DNA of 55,726 bases from Mycoplasmopsis felis ATCC 23391 (GTDB lineage: Bacteria > Bacillota_I > Bacilli_A > Mycoplasmatales > Metamycoplasmataceae), in contig NZ_JNKA01000003.1 in the NCBI RefSeq assembly GCF_000701865.1, positions 1-55,726 on the forward strand. Direction: 5' to 3'. Within the stretch, counting starts at the first letter, position 1. The number at the start of each line of letters is the position of its first letter. The notes beneath the pieces were generated by a model. That model made no database searches. It had not been told where the DNA came from and saw only the letters and a list, made by a program, of their open reading frames with translations. Positions 23,368 to 36,000 of this stretch are shown here, one piece after another. The translations under genes and the position numbers were made by a program.

Positions 23368-26300
23368 ATGAAAAAAATCAAAAATATTAAAAAAATATTT
23401 CTTTTAAAATCAGCAGTCATAGGTACATTACCATTAATACCAGTTATTGCAATATCGTGTGGAGATCCAAGTAATAATAACCTTTCATTAAAAGAAATTA
23501 AAATAAGTAATGTAAATACAAATTCAGTTGTTATTAATATAGAAATTAATAATTCACAAAATCTAAAGACACTATTTTTAGAATATTCAGATAGTTCAAA
23601 CAATAAAAGAATTGCTCAAACAAGTCAATCAAATAATAAATTTAACTTTAATTTAACTAATTTATTAGCCAATACTAATTATAAAATAACCAAAATTTAT
23701 TTTAATTTTGATAATAAAACTCAAGAACTTAATCTTGATGATTTTGCTAATAAATTAATGTTTAAAACATTAAATAATAAAGAAGATAAACCAGAAAATC
23801 CTACCCCACCAATTAATCCTATAGAACCTATTCAGCCTAAACCTTCGCCAAATCCTATTGAACCAAAAAATCAAGAATATAAATTAACTAATATAACTAA
23901 TTCAAACCCAAGTTTTAATAATTTAAATTTATTATTTGAATTTGATCATTCAAATAATACTGATAATGTTTTAGAAATCACATATAATGGAACTACAAGA
24001 ACATTTAATAATTTAGTATTTAATGGTAATAATTTAAATATAGTTTTAGATAACTTAACAGCTAATACTTCATACAACATTACATCAGTTAAGTTAAATG
24101 AACAATCACTTGATTTATCAAAAATAGTAAATAAAACATTTACTACCACATCTGAACCAACAACTGCTGCAGAAGATGATTTTGCTATATCAAATGTATC
24201 TATAACTAACATAACATCAAATTCTGCTGTTTTAAATGTTAATTTTTCTAAGAACCAATTAAAAAATAATAATCAAAAAACCTTTGAATTTAGTTTTTCA
24301 AATAATAAAATATTCACAACAAGCAATTACAATCCTGGAAGCAGTTCATTAAGTATTAATTTAACAAATTTAAATTCTAATACTTTATATACATTAAATT
24401 CAATTAAATTAAATAATAATGCATTAACAAACATCCCTTCATCTTCATTTACAACTAAAGAAATAATTAATAATCTTAATGCTACAAGTGTTAATATAAA
24501 TGACATTACAACCAACTCTGCAACTGCAGTTATTTCATTAAACCAAAATATATCAAATAAAACTGTTAGATTAAATTATCGTAATAATTCACTAAGTTCA
24601 TCACATTTTATTAATAAAACATTTAATAATACAAATAATTTAGATTTTAATTTAAATAGTTTACAATCAAGCAATAATTATGAACTTTTAAACTTAGATA
24701 TTGATGGACAAATAATTTCTTTATCAAATTATTCTAATAGAAATTTTAGAACTAATCAAAATAATGATGCTAGACCTATAACTAATTCAACTATTAATTA
24801 CTCATTAATGGGAGATTTTGCAACATATGATGCTCAAGTAAGTCAATTATATACAAATAATAATTTAGCAATATCAAGCATTTCTAAAGTTAGAAACAAC
24901 AATAAGAGTTATTTAGTGTTCACAGCTTCACAAATACCTCAAGAAAAATATAAGGATATAACATTTACTTATAATAATAAAAATTATAGTTTTAAATATG
25001 ATGGAAATTCAAAAGATTTTTACTTTTTAGTAGATGATTCAGAAAGTTCAAACATTTCTAATATTAAATATAACAATCAAAATGTTCAATTTAACGGAAC
25101 TATAAGTAATATTACATTTAGAAGTATTACTACAACAAATGCTAATGTGAATAGTGCTAGAATTAATGATAATAATTTATCAGTTTCTACAGATAGTAAT
25201 GTATTTAATAATACAGACAAAGTCTTAATAACAATTAAACCTGATATTAATACATATACATCAGATCTTACTATATCAGCAGATTCTATATCAGGTAATT
25301 CTTTAACAATTAATGATATTAAATCAAAATTAAATCACAGTTTTACTAAGTATTGAGTTACTTCAATATTTAATGTAAATACCGGACAAGAATATTATGC
25401 AAGTGAAAATTTAACCTCATTTGATTTAACTGTACCTACCTTAAGCGCATCAATTTCAAATATTCAATTTGTAGCAAAAGATATTAACACAAACACATTT
25501 GAAGGTTCAATTAATTTAAAAATACAAAATGACCAAATAGGACAATTGAAAGATAAATATATTAAATTAAGTTTTCTAGATAAATCACAAAGAGATATTG
25601 CTGTACCTGATAGTGAATATGAAAAGCAAACTTACGGAACTAGAGGTAATGCTTTTGATTATATGGAAAGAAATTTAAGACCAGAAAACAATAGATATTT
25701 ATATTTAACTTTTAATGAACTAAAATCATTTGAATTTAAACATTTAACAGAGGGGATGAATTGAGTTTTACATAAAGTAGAAATAGTTAATAAGCATAAT
25801 TTACAAACAGTTCTAGACATACCTCTTAATAATGTTTCTAAACATGGTTTAGAGACCTTAACAACTAAGTTGGAAGTTAATAATTTAACTTTAAATTCTG
25901 GATTCCCAAATAATTTCACAAACACTAATAATCAATCTAATACTTCTAATAATAATATTACTAAACAAGAATTAGATAATAGAATAGAAAATGATGATAC
26001 TAATTTAACAATTGATTGAAATTATCATAACTATAAAGAGTTAAACAAACATTATTTAAGTTCAACTCAAAAATTATTTGATTTATATAATGATTATTCA
26101 ACAATGGCCTTAAAAGAAGAAGTTAAAAAATTTACTTTTAATAATAAAAGTTATAACTGAGGTGTTGTTATAGAAAACTTTGATCAGAAATTTTATGAAC
26201 ATAATGACAAAAACACATATAAAATCAAAAAAAGTTTAGCAAACTTTAATAATTTAACTCCTGAAAAAGATGCCATTATTAATTTTAACTTTTTTGCCAA

Positions 26301-27834
26301 TCCACAAAATACTAATATGGATTATTGATATTTAAATCAAAACGCATATGCAGTTAGTTTTTCATTAGATTATCTTAAAAGTCAACCTAATCAAACAATC
26401 GATAATTTAGAAATTAATTTTGTTAAATTATGAGATGAAATCTATAAAGGACATAATAGCAAAATAGAAAAAAATGATTTATCAATAAATGAATTAGATA
26501 TTCAAGAATTAGAAAAATTGATGAACCAAAGAATTAAAGTAAAAGTTTCTATAGAAAATAATGAACTTGTATTTGAATTAAAAGCAAGAAACGGTGTAAT
26601 CAATGATCAAATTTACTTACATAATCTTTCTCAAGAAATATCAACATATATTGAAAGAGCATATAATTATTTATCAATAATGTATGTAGAAAATCAAAAT
26701 GAATCAAATAAATTAACATATGAAAATAAAAATATTGATACTAATAAACTAAAAATAGATGGTTTTTTATTTGATGCTAATTCAAATTTTGTTCCTAAAA
26801 ATAAATATCCATTGCTTCAAAATGAAAAATTTAATATAGAAGTATCAACTTGAAGAACAAAAAGTAATCCATTATTTAACAATGAAATTTTTAAAAAAGT
26901 AATTGACAGGTCTATAGGTATTAACTATGGAACAGGCTGAATGATTTCGAAAGTAAAACCAAACGACCCAAATGATTATAAATATTACTTTGGAACAAAT
27001 CGTCATGTTCCAACTTATGGACCTATGTCTTTATCAGCACCTAAAGATCATGATTCTCCAACTGATACTTCATTGTATTTTAGTTCTTTTGGTCAATGAA
27101 ATGTTCATACAAGATTTAAATGAGAAGCTTCTCAAGGTAATAAAAGAATAGATGGAACTGAAGTTTTAGCTAACCCACTTCCAAGACATGGTTCAAATGC
27201 AAAATTAAGAAGCAGTGCAGATTTACAAATAGTAGAAATAGATATTAAAGAAGTGGTTGATTATTATAATACACATAAAAATGGAAACCCAACTGATGCA
27301 AAATTTAAATCTGCTGAGCATATAGCTAATTGATTGAATTTAAAAGATATTAAAGTATCTAATAAAGGAAAGTATATTAAAAAAGATCAATTCTTTACTG
27401 CTTATACTTCTAGCTTCCCAGGCTCAACAACAGGTACTTCTAAACGTAATATTCAAATGAGACATAATTATCTTTCTTCATTTGCTTGAGATGATTTTGG
27501 TCAATATGGTTATGGTAGATCAGATCAAATTTATTTTAGAGGATCATTTTTAGATACAGATATTGAAGCATATCATCAATTCCAAGGTGGTTCATCTGGA
27601 ACAGGTTTATATGATGATGAAGGTAATTTCTTATCAATTCATGCAGGAAAAGTAGGTGATGGAGGAAACGGTTCATATTTATTAAACTCACAAAGAATGA
27701 ATTTTATGGGTGATTTAAATGATTATAATGATAAATCATTTGCATATATGATACAAAGAAGACATCGTCTATGACCAAAACAATATGATATGTTAAATAT
27801 TTTCAATGAATTTATTAAACCTTTTGAAAAATAA
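23368..27834 (+). CDS. DUF31-family surface serine protease lipoprotein, MIP-like (copy 1)
   Basis: A 1488-residue lipoprotein; lipobox IAISC, Cys31. Residues about 39-470 hold four beta-rich FN3-like repeats, each with a start such as ISNVSITNITSNSAVLNV and an end such as YTLNSIKLNN. A Pro-rich hinge (PTPPINPIEPIQPKP, about 145-160) separates repeats 1 and 2. The C-terminal third is the mycoplasma peptidase domain DUF31 with a trypsin-like triad: His1213 in GTNRHVP, Asp1285 in SADLQIVEIDI, Ser1410 in GGSSGTGLYDDEG. This family includes the immunoglobulin protease MIP. Here the antibody substrate is inferred. RBS AAGGAG. It follows the uvrB unit closely. Confidence 0.88.
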
Positions 27835-27838
27835 GAAA

Positions 27839-27861
27839 AGCTAGCAAACGCTAGCTATTTT
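27839..27861 (+). terminator. Intrinsic terminator between the tandem protease genes
   Basis: A 7-bp perfect stem AGCTAGC / GCTAGCT around the loop AAAC, followed by ATTTTG. It starts five bases after the stop of the first protease gene. Confidence 0.7.
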
Positions 27862-27876
27862 GATTTAAGGAGCATT

Positions 27877-30800
27877 ATGTCAAAATTTTCCAAAAAGAAT
27901 AAATTATTATTCCTACTAGGGATATCACCTATATCAACTGTATCCTTGATATCTTGTGTTAATTCTATTAAAGAATTTTCATACGATAATATTGAAATGG
28001 TTTTTGAAAGTGAATACAAGTTGTCTTTTTTACTAAAAAATTTCCCAAATTTTCCAGATGATAAACTAAATGTTAATCAATTTGTATTAAATGAAAATAA
28101 AACCCCTGTTAGAATAAGAAAAAATGAATTAGGAATTATTTTAGAATATGAAAATTTATTTCCAGCAACAGAATATAAATTTACTAAATTTATTTTATCT
28201 AATTTTAGATTAAACTTAAATTCAGCAAAAAATAGTTTTCTTACAAAAGGCATTAGATTTTTAAATTTCAAAATTAATGAAGTTAATTCAGATAATGCTA
28301 AATTAACATTTAATTTTGCTGTAAATTCAGAGTTTACTAACAATACTTTCTCAGTTGACTTTGGTCGAGTAAGTTATCATAGATATGGAAATGGATCAGA
28401 GGATTTAGAAATAGATGAAACTACAAGAGAATATTTTGTAAGAACCTTTGATTTTAATAAAGAGAGCAATGAAGTTATTTTAAGTAATTTATTACCTGAT
28501 ACTTTATATACAATACATAATATAAGATATTCAAACATAGTTGAAGGAATTAATCAAAACGAAAATTCACGTTTTTTAACACCAAAAGCACAAGAAATCA
28601 AAAAAATTGATTTTTTAAACATAACACCAAATAATGCTACAGTAGTTTTAGAAGTAGACAAAATTAATGAAAATGAATCTTATACATTAGAAATTTCAAA
28701 AAATCAAGAAGCACCTTTTAAACAAAATTATTTTAGAATACAGAATAATAAGATATATTTTGACATTAGTAATTTAACCCCAGATACTATATATTACTTA
28801 AAAAATATTTATTATAATCATATACCTTTTAACTTAAATAAAATTAGTAAAACCATTAATTTTAGAACACTGAAACAACCTAACAATCAAATAGAAGAAC
28901 CAAAAAACCCACCTATAAAGAATCCCGATTCTAATATTTCATCAAATGAAACCCCAGTTCAACCGGCAGAAATAAGAATTTTAAATCAAGATATTTTTTC
29001 AAACATTTCAAGTAATTCTGTTAATTTAAATTTAGAGTTTAATCAAAATGTAAGTAATAAGATAATTATAAATTATTCAGAATCTAATAATTTACATCAA
29101 ATTAATTCAGGATATACAATTTCAAACAATAGATTATTTTATAGTTTAAATAATTTAAAACCAAATACAAACTATACAATAAATTCAATATCTATAAATA
29201 ACCAAAATATAGATATTAATCATTTAAATAAATCTTTTACTACTTTAAATCAAATAACTAATAATGAAACAATTAATTATGATTTAATGGATAGTTTTAG
29301 TGATTATGAAAGTTTGGTCGCTAAATTTAAACCTCAAACACAATTAAATATTAGAAATATTAAAAAAATGGATATTGGAATAAAGAAGGGTTTATTATTT
29401 GAATTCAATAATTTATCTAATGATAAATATAAAGATTTTTCATTTAATTACAATAATAAAATATATAAAACTAAATATGACGGAAATTCCCAATATTTAA
29501 TAGTACAAGTTGATGATAATGAAAGTAATGACATTAGTAACATTAATTACAATAATCAAATAGTAAATTTCAATTCCTCAATTGAATCATTAGCAAAAAC
29601 TAGCTCTAATAATTCAGTTATAGTTAATTCTATTTTTTCAGTAGGTAATGATCTTTTAATAAGTGTATCTGGTAATTTAAATAATAATGATAAATATCTA
29701 ATTACTTTTAAACCTGATATAAATGCATATCGTAGCGATATTACATTACAAGGTATAGTTCAAAACAATCAAATCAAAATCACTAATGGTTTAGAAAAGT
29801 TTGACTATAGTTTTAATAAATATTATCTAACTGATACATTTGATTTACAGGGACATAAATATTTACAAGTAAGTCAAAATATTTCATTGGATTTAAATAT
29901 TAACAATTTAAATCCAACAATTACAAAAGTACAATTTGCAAAAAAACAAGGTGTATATAATACTTTTTTAGGTTCAATTAATGTCAATTTAAATGATAAT
30001 GATTTAAAACAATTAAAAGAAAAATATTTTAAATTAACCTTTGTAGACACTTTTCAAGAAAGCATTCCAAAAGATACACCTGAACAACAAAGAGTATACA
30101 ACAGGTCGACAGGCTATGATTGAGAACCAAGAAGCCAAAGAGTTGAAAATAATAAATATGTTTATCTAAATTTTGATGAATTAAAGATGTTTGAATTTAA
30201 AAATTTAACTCCTGGCATTCAATGGAAATTAAGAACAATAGAAATAGTGCATAAACATAATTTAAGACCAGTTACAACTTTTGATATTAACAATATTAAT
30301 TTATTAGGAAATAAAATTTTATTTGAAGATATTAATATATCAAATATAGTCTTTCAAGATGCAATAGGATCTAGTTTTACTAACCATACAAACACAGGAA
30401 GTTCAATAACTACTGTTAGTGAAATGTTTAACAAACAAAAAGATGGAAATGACTATAAATTAATAAATAAAACAGGAAATTTAGATTTTAACTACACTAA
30501 TTATGTAAATTTAAATAAATTTTATTTAAAAGAATTACAGAAAAAATATCACCTTTTCCAAGAAGGTGACTATGGTTATCCTAAAACAGCAAAAGAAGAT
30601 ACTATAAATTATAGTTTAGGTAATGTTAATTATAATTATGGAACTATAATAGAAAATTATGCACAGAAAGAATTTCAAGAATCACTTGATAAAACTACAT
30701 ATATTATTAAAAAGAAATTAAATAATTTTAAAAATTTAAATGCTGATAAAGAAGCTATTATAAACTTTAATTTCTTTGCTTCTTCTAATAATATTAATTT

Positions 30801-32268
30801 AAGTTATTGAACGAATAACCAAAATGCATATGGAATATCATTTTCATATAACAAATTAAACAATTCTCCTAATAAAACTATTGATAATATAAAAATTGAT
30901 TTTATTCAAAATTGAGAAGAATTATATAAAGCATTGTTTTTAGGTTTTGAAAACAATAAACAAGCAAGACCTACACTAACAGATCAACAATTAGAAGATT
31001 TAATAAATCAAAGAATTAAAGCAAAAGTATCTATTATAAATGATGAGCTAGTAATTGAATTAAAAGCAAGAACAGGTGTAATTAACAAAGATATTTATAT
31101 ACATAATTTATCTCAAACTCCTTCAACATTTATAGAAAAAGCACAAAATTACACATCAATAATGTATATTGATGACAATGAAACAGATAAGTTTTTATAT
31201 GTTAATGAAGTTCAACACAAAAATAATTATTTAAGATTAGATGGTTTTTTATTTGATCGCAAAAATGAATTCAAATCTATTAATCACGAAGAACAAATCA
31301 AATTTGATGCTATGGAATGAAGAACTACAACTCATTTAAATGATGATCAAATCTTAAATGAGGTAGTAAAAAAATCATTTGGAAGCAACTATGGTACAGT
31401 TTGATTAATAGGGAAAGTTAAACCTAGTGATCCAAATGATTATGAATTTTATGTAGGAACAAATCGTCATGTTCCTTTGGGTTACAGTGAAACTACTATC
31501 TCACCTAAGGATCATCTAGATAAAAATGATGTAAGCACATATTGATTACCAAGAAATTCAATTAATTTAAAAACACAATTTGAATGAGAAGCAACAAAAT
31601 CTTTTAAACTAGATGGTACACCTGTTTATGGAACTAATTCAACTAAAAGAAGTGAAGCAGATTTACAAATATTTAAGATTAACATCAAAGAATTAGTTGA
31701 TTATTATAATGCTAATATAAACAGTAATAATAAAAACGATAAGTTTTATATGGCTAAACATCTTAATGAGTGAATGACTTTAAAACCAAATAAAATTTCT
31801 AAAAAAGGTAGATACATAAAAGGACAAAGTTTTGTAACCTTATATGCATCATCTTTCCCAGGACCAAGAGTATCAGGAGCTAGAAATATACAAGCTAGAT
31901 TTAATTACTTTGCAGGAATTATAAATGAAGGTTCTGACGTAGATAAAGGTGTAACTGATATTTATACAGTTATGAGAACTTTTAAAGATACCCGAAGTGG
32001 AGATGCTAATCAACTTGGATCTGGGTCATCAGGAACAGGTTTTTATGATGATGAAGGAAATATATATGGTATTCATATAGGTTTAGGTGGTTTGTTTTCT
32101 GGTGGATTTATTTTAAATTCTCAACGGATGAATTTTATGGGTGAACTTAATGATTATAACGAAAATTCCTTTGCATATAAATTGCAAAGAAATAACAGAT
32201 TGTGACCAAGCAAATATGAATTACCTGATATTTTTACAGAATTTGAAAAACCCTTTGAAAAAGAATAA
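27877..32268 (+). CDS. DUF31-family surface serine protease lipoprotein, MIP-like (copy 2)
   Basis: A 1463-residue paralogue of the preceding protein; lipobox SLISC, Cys27. It has FN3-like repeats in the first 465 residues, with a hinge at about 344-365 (EEPKNPPIKNPDS) placed later than in copy 1. From NYDLMDSFSDYESLVAKF onward it aligns with copy 1 (NYSLMGDFATYDAQVSQL). Catalytic residues appear intact: His1198 in GTNRHVP, Asp1262 in SEADLQIFKI, Ser1385 in GSSGTGFYDDEG. Both copies end in near-identical tails (LWPK/LWPS ... KPFEK). They look like a tandem duplication whose stalks have diverged faster than the protease core. It is separated from copy 1 by a terminator and has its own AAGGAG. 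Confidence 0.88.
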
Positions 32269-32322
32269 TATAAAAAGTTAATTTTAAAGTTATTTTAAAT
32301 AAAAAAATTCACTTTTTATATT
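32267..32322 (+). terminator. Probable terminator after protease copy 2
   Basis: Perfect 12-bp arms AATATAAAAAGT (32267-32278) and ACTTTTTATATT (32311-32322), with a 32-base AT-rich loop and T-rich sequence after. The long loop makes this weaker than the other terminators here. Confidence 0.5.
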
Positions 32323-32350
32323 TTATTATTTGAATTATTAAAAAAATGTG

Positions 32351-32366
32351 TAACATATACATGTTA
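32351..32366. promoter_or_regulatory. Operator-like palindrome before the small lipoprotein
   Basis: TAACAT-ATAC-ATGTTA, a 6-bp perfect dyad about 25 bases before the lipoprotein ATG. It lies where a -35/-10 region would be expected. Function unknown; it could be chance in such AT-rich DNA. Confidence 0.3.
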
Positions 32367-32391
32367 ATTATAAAAAAGGATTATATATAAT

Positions 32392-32985
32392 ATGATATTA
32401 AAAAAATATTTAAAAAACATCGGGATTATAACTAGTTTAGGAATAGGTATTTCTACAATTTCTGCTTCTTGTTCAGATTATGAAACTAAACAAACAAAAG
32501 AAAGACATGACAAAGAAAAACCTAAGAAATCTGAAGACAGAAAAGAAATTCAAAATAGAATTGGAGATATAGATTTCACTGAATATGGTGTTGCTAAATT
32601 TAGTGGTAATGTAAAAACAAGAACATTATTATTTCCAGCTCAAACAGGTTCAAATAACTTAGATCACGATGGTGTTTTCCATATTAGTTTACATTTATCT
32701 CCTGTAAAAGATGCAACTGGTGATTGATATGCTTTTGCAGCTGAAGTTATTTCTTCTAATAATAACACACTGGTGAAACCAGTAGTTATTAAAAAAAGTT
32801 TGACAACAGCAAAAGAAGGTGCAGAATTTCCGTTGAGATGAGAATTTACAGACGAAAACAAGTTAGAAGACGGTAAATCATATACATTTATTTTCTGAAA
32901 AACCGATGGAAGTGAAGTTATTGTTTTTTCAAAGAGTAATATAGAAAACAACAAAGATATCTTCCCTGCTAGATTACCTCGTTAA
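32392..32985 (+). CDS. Small lipoprotein of unknown function
   Basis: A 197-residue lipoprotein; lipobox SASC, Cys27, followed by a highly charged linker (about 30-55, many Lys, Glu, Asp). The remaining 140 residues look like a compact beta-rich domain (VAKFSGNVKTRTLLFP; FHISLHLSP; SYTFIFWKTDGSEV). The pattern would suit a binding domain of immunoglobulin-like or jelly-roll type, but I do not recognise a family. It sits alone between two divergently built DUF31 protease genes, with an AAAGGA site and a strong shared terminator, and might be a companion of the proteases. Confidence 0.78.
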
Positions 32986-32990
32986 AAAAT

Positions 32991-33028
32991 ATAAAAATAC
33001 ACAAGTTCAAGAACTTGTGTATTTTTAT
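32991..33028. terminator. Bidirectional intrinsic terminator
   Basis: An 18-bp perfect stem, core AAAAATACACAAGTTC / GAACTTGTGTATTTTT, with a two-base loop. It sits between the convergent small lipoprotein (+) and giant protease (-) genes, with A/T tracts on both sides. It can serve both strands. Confidence 0.9.
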
Positions 33029-36000
33029 TAATAGTGTTTTGGTTTGTTAGTAAAATTAATAGGATCAAATCATTCTGGGTAGTAATAAGATAGCATTCTC
33101 ATTCTTTCATAAAATGATGTATTACCTAATGGTGTAGTACCATTTCCAAAATATGATTTGGCATGCTGGTCTATAACAAACATTTGGAAAGTTTCTTCAG
33201 TTTCTTTATTGTTATCAGGGTTATGTCCACTAACTATATAACCAAGTAAGTTACCTTCATTATCAAATAATGATGTACCCGAAGAACCACCACCTAAGTC
33301 AACAGTATTTGTACTATATGAAACTGAATTAGTACTAAATGAACCAGCACGATCACCGCTTTTTTTAGGTAAGTAAAATATATCTGTTAATGGTCTAATT
33401 GAACTACCTAAAAGATATTCACGATACCTTTTAGTCGATTGATGTGCAAAGTTAGTTATTCCAGAAGGGAAAGCAGGTGAATCTTTATTATCAGATAAAA
33501 TAGCAGGAAATGTTGCAATATATGCATTTAAATTAACATAATCATCTAATACAAGTGTTTGATTTGTTGCTTTAATCATTGGAAGTTTAACTCAATTATG
33601 AATATATTTAATTATACTCTTTTCTGTATCAGTTAATGTTTGCCCATTTCATCTTCAACCATCTTCGTTATTAATAGCAAAATTTTTAAAAATAAATGAA
33701 AAGTCTGCTATAGCATAAACAAGATCAGCTGTTCTATTTTTTAAGTTTCCAGTTAAAGAATTACCTTGATTATCTTTGAATTCATTATTTTCAGGGAAGA
33801 AACGTTCATTATTAAAGTTATTTATAATTTCTATGTTTATATCAAAGAAACCAAACCGAAGGTTATTAGAATCAACTATTGGATAAGTATTATTTTGATT
33901 ATATTGACTTTGATTAATAATCACTGGGACTTTTATGTCAGTGTGTGCTGCTTGTCTTGTAACCCATGGATTGTTTGGATCTCTTTTATAACTTAAAATA
34001 TTATTATTATCAGCTACGTGTTCATTTGAGGTTATATAAAATCTAAAATCTGTGTCATCGTTTGGTTTAACTTTACCTAACATTAATCATGTTCCGTCTC
34101 TAGATTGGAAGGCGAAACTTCTTTGTCTTAAATCTGTGATAACTTTTGATTTATTTTCTTCAAATAATCTAATAGAAGTTTTAGATTCATCTTTTAATTT
34201 ACTGAATTTACCAAATAAAGGTTCATATGAATTGTTTATATGAACTCCACTTCCTTCTCTATATGAAGCTTTTTCATTTGGCCCTGCAATTAAATTATCT
34301 CCAACTGCTTTTTCAGTAAAGTCTAATTCAACATTTGGTGTTTCTTTATAAAAAACATAAAAATCATGATTTCCTAAAAAAGCAGAATTTATCAATGATA
34401 AGTTATGGTCGGGTTTAAAATCAAATATTTTAGTGTTTTGCTCATCTTTTGCAATAATTTCTAATTTTAAATCATTATTATTTAATGAAACTTTAAATCT
34501 AAACATAGTGTTTAAAATCTTATGATATAAATTACTTGTTTCAAAATCATCATAACCATGAACAACATTAAATACAGAATTGTCTATAGTTCTTGTTTCT
34601 TTAATCTTTTTATATGAAACAGGAATCATTACATATGTTTTAGCACTTTGAGAAGTAGTTGCAGAATTACTTAAAACCTTATGTGTAGGATCTAATTCAA
34701 AAATAAAATTAAATAAAACATCTTTATCATTTAGATTTTCTAAATTATTAAATTTAGATAAATCTTTTGTGATAGAAGCATTAGTTTGTGTGTCATTTAA
34801 AACAGGTTTTTTGTTACTTAATAATTCTCTTCCCACAATACTTTTTAATTTAATTTCTTGATTATTTTCATCAATTAATTTAAAGTTTTTAACTGTGTGT
34901 TTATTAAAATCTCTAGCATTTCTGTAATATAATTCGTATTTATAATTAATTCATGAATACATATTCTGAATTGAATAAGGAATGCTATTTTTACTTTCAG
35001 AACTTAAAGAAATATTTCTTAAATCGGTAGTAGTTAAATTCTTTTTATTTGTTATTAAATCACTGTTTTGTATGTTTGATGTGCTAGTATCATTGTCTAA
35101 CATTTCACTATATAAATCATAGTTAAAGTATTTAACAAAATTGTATTGTTCTGAATTGTTAGTTAAATTAACATTAACATATACATCAGTAGTATATGGA
35201 TCTAAAACTTTAACACCTGTTAATTTATATTTAACTCTGTCTATAAAACCTTTTAATATAAATTTGTTTAATTTATTAAAAGGAACAATAATTTTAGGAT
35301 TTTTAACATAATAAGAATTATATGTTTCTTGCTTATCTTCGGGAACTTCAGCTTCAAATGTAAATTCAAATCATTTATCTTTTAGATATTCAATATTTGA
35401 ACTAGTTATATCAAATTTTGAAGTTCCATATAAAATTCTTTTTTCTTCATCACCAATAACTTTAAAATCATTTAAAACAACTTCATTGAATGGTAGTGGT
35501 TTTGTGAATTTATATTTACTATCTAAATCATAAATACTTTCTTTATTATCTAATAAAGAATGAGTGATTATGTAATTTTTGATATTTGTTTGCAATTGAT
35601 TTGTGTCGAATGTTCCACTTTGTCCATTTTTATTTAATGTAATAATTTTTGATCATGGTTGAAGTGGATTGACAGATTTAACTAAAACTTTTAAGTCTTG
35701 TTCTTGTGTAACAGATTTATTGAAGTTAACTGTTACTGTATTATTAGATACATTTATTGAATTGATATCAATAAGCCTTGATACACTAGAAGAATTTTTA
35801 TTAGGAATTTTAGGTTCTAACAAAGTATTGTCAATTACACGATATTTTTTATTATCTTCTTCATAATAAATACCTAATGATTTAGCATATTTATTTTTTT
35901 CTACTTCTGCTTTTATTTGATGAGTAGAATTTCTAGTATTAAATTTAGCATAATCAATTGTTCCGTCTACTTTTTGGTATTTTCAATAAAAAGTAGGAAA

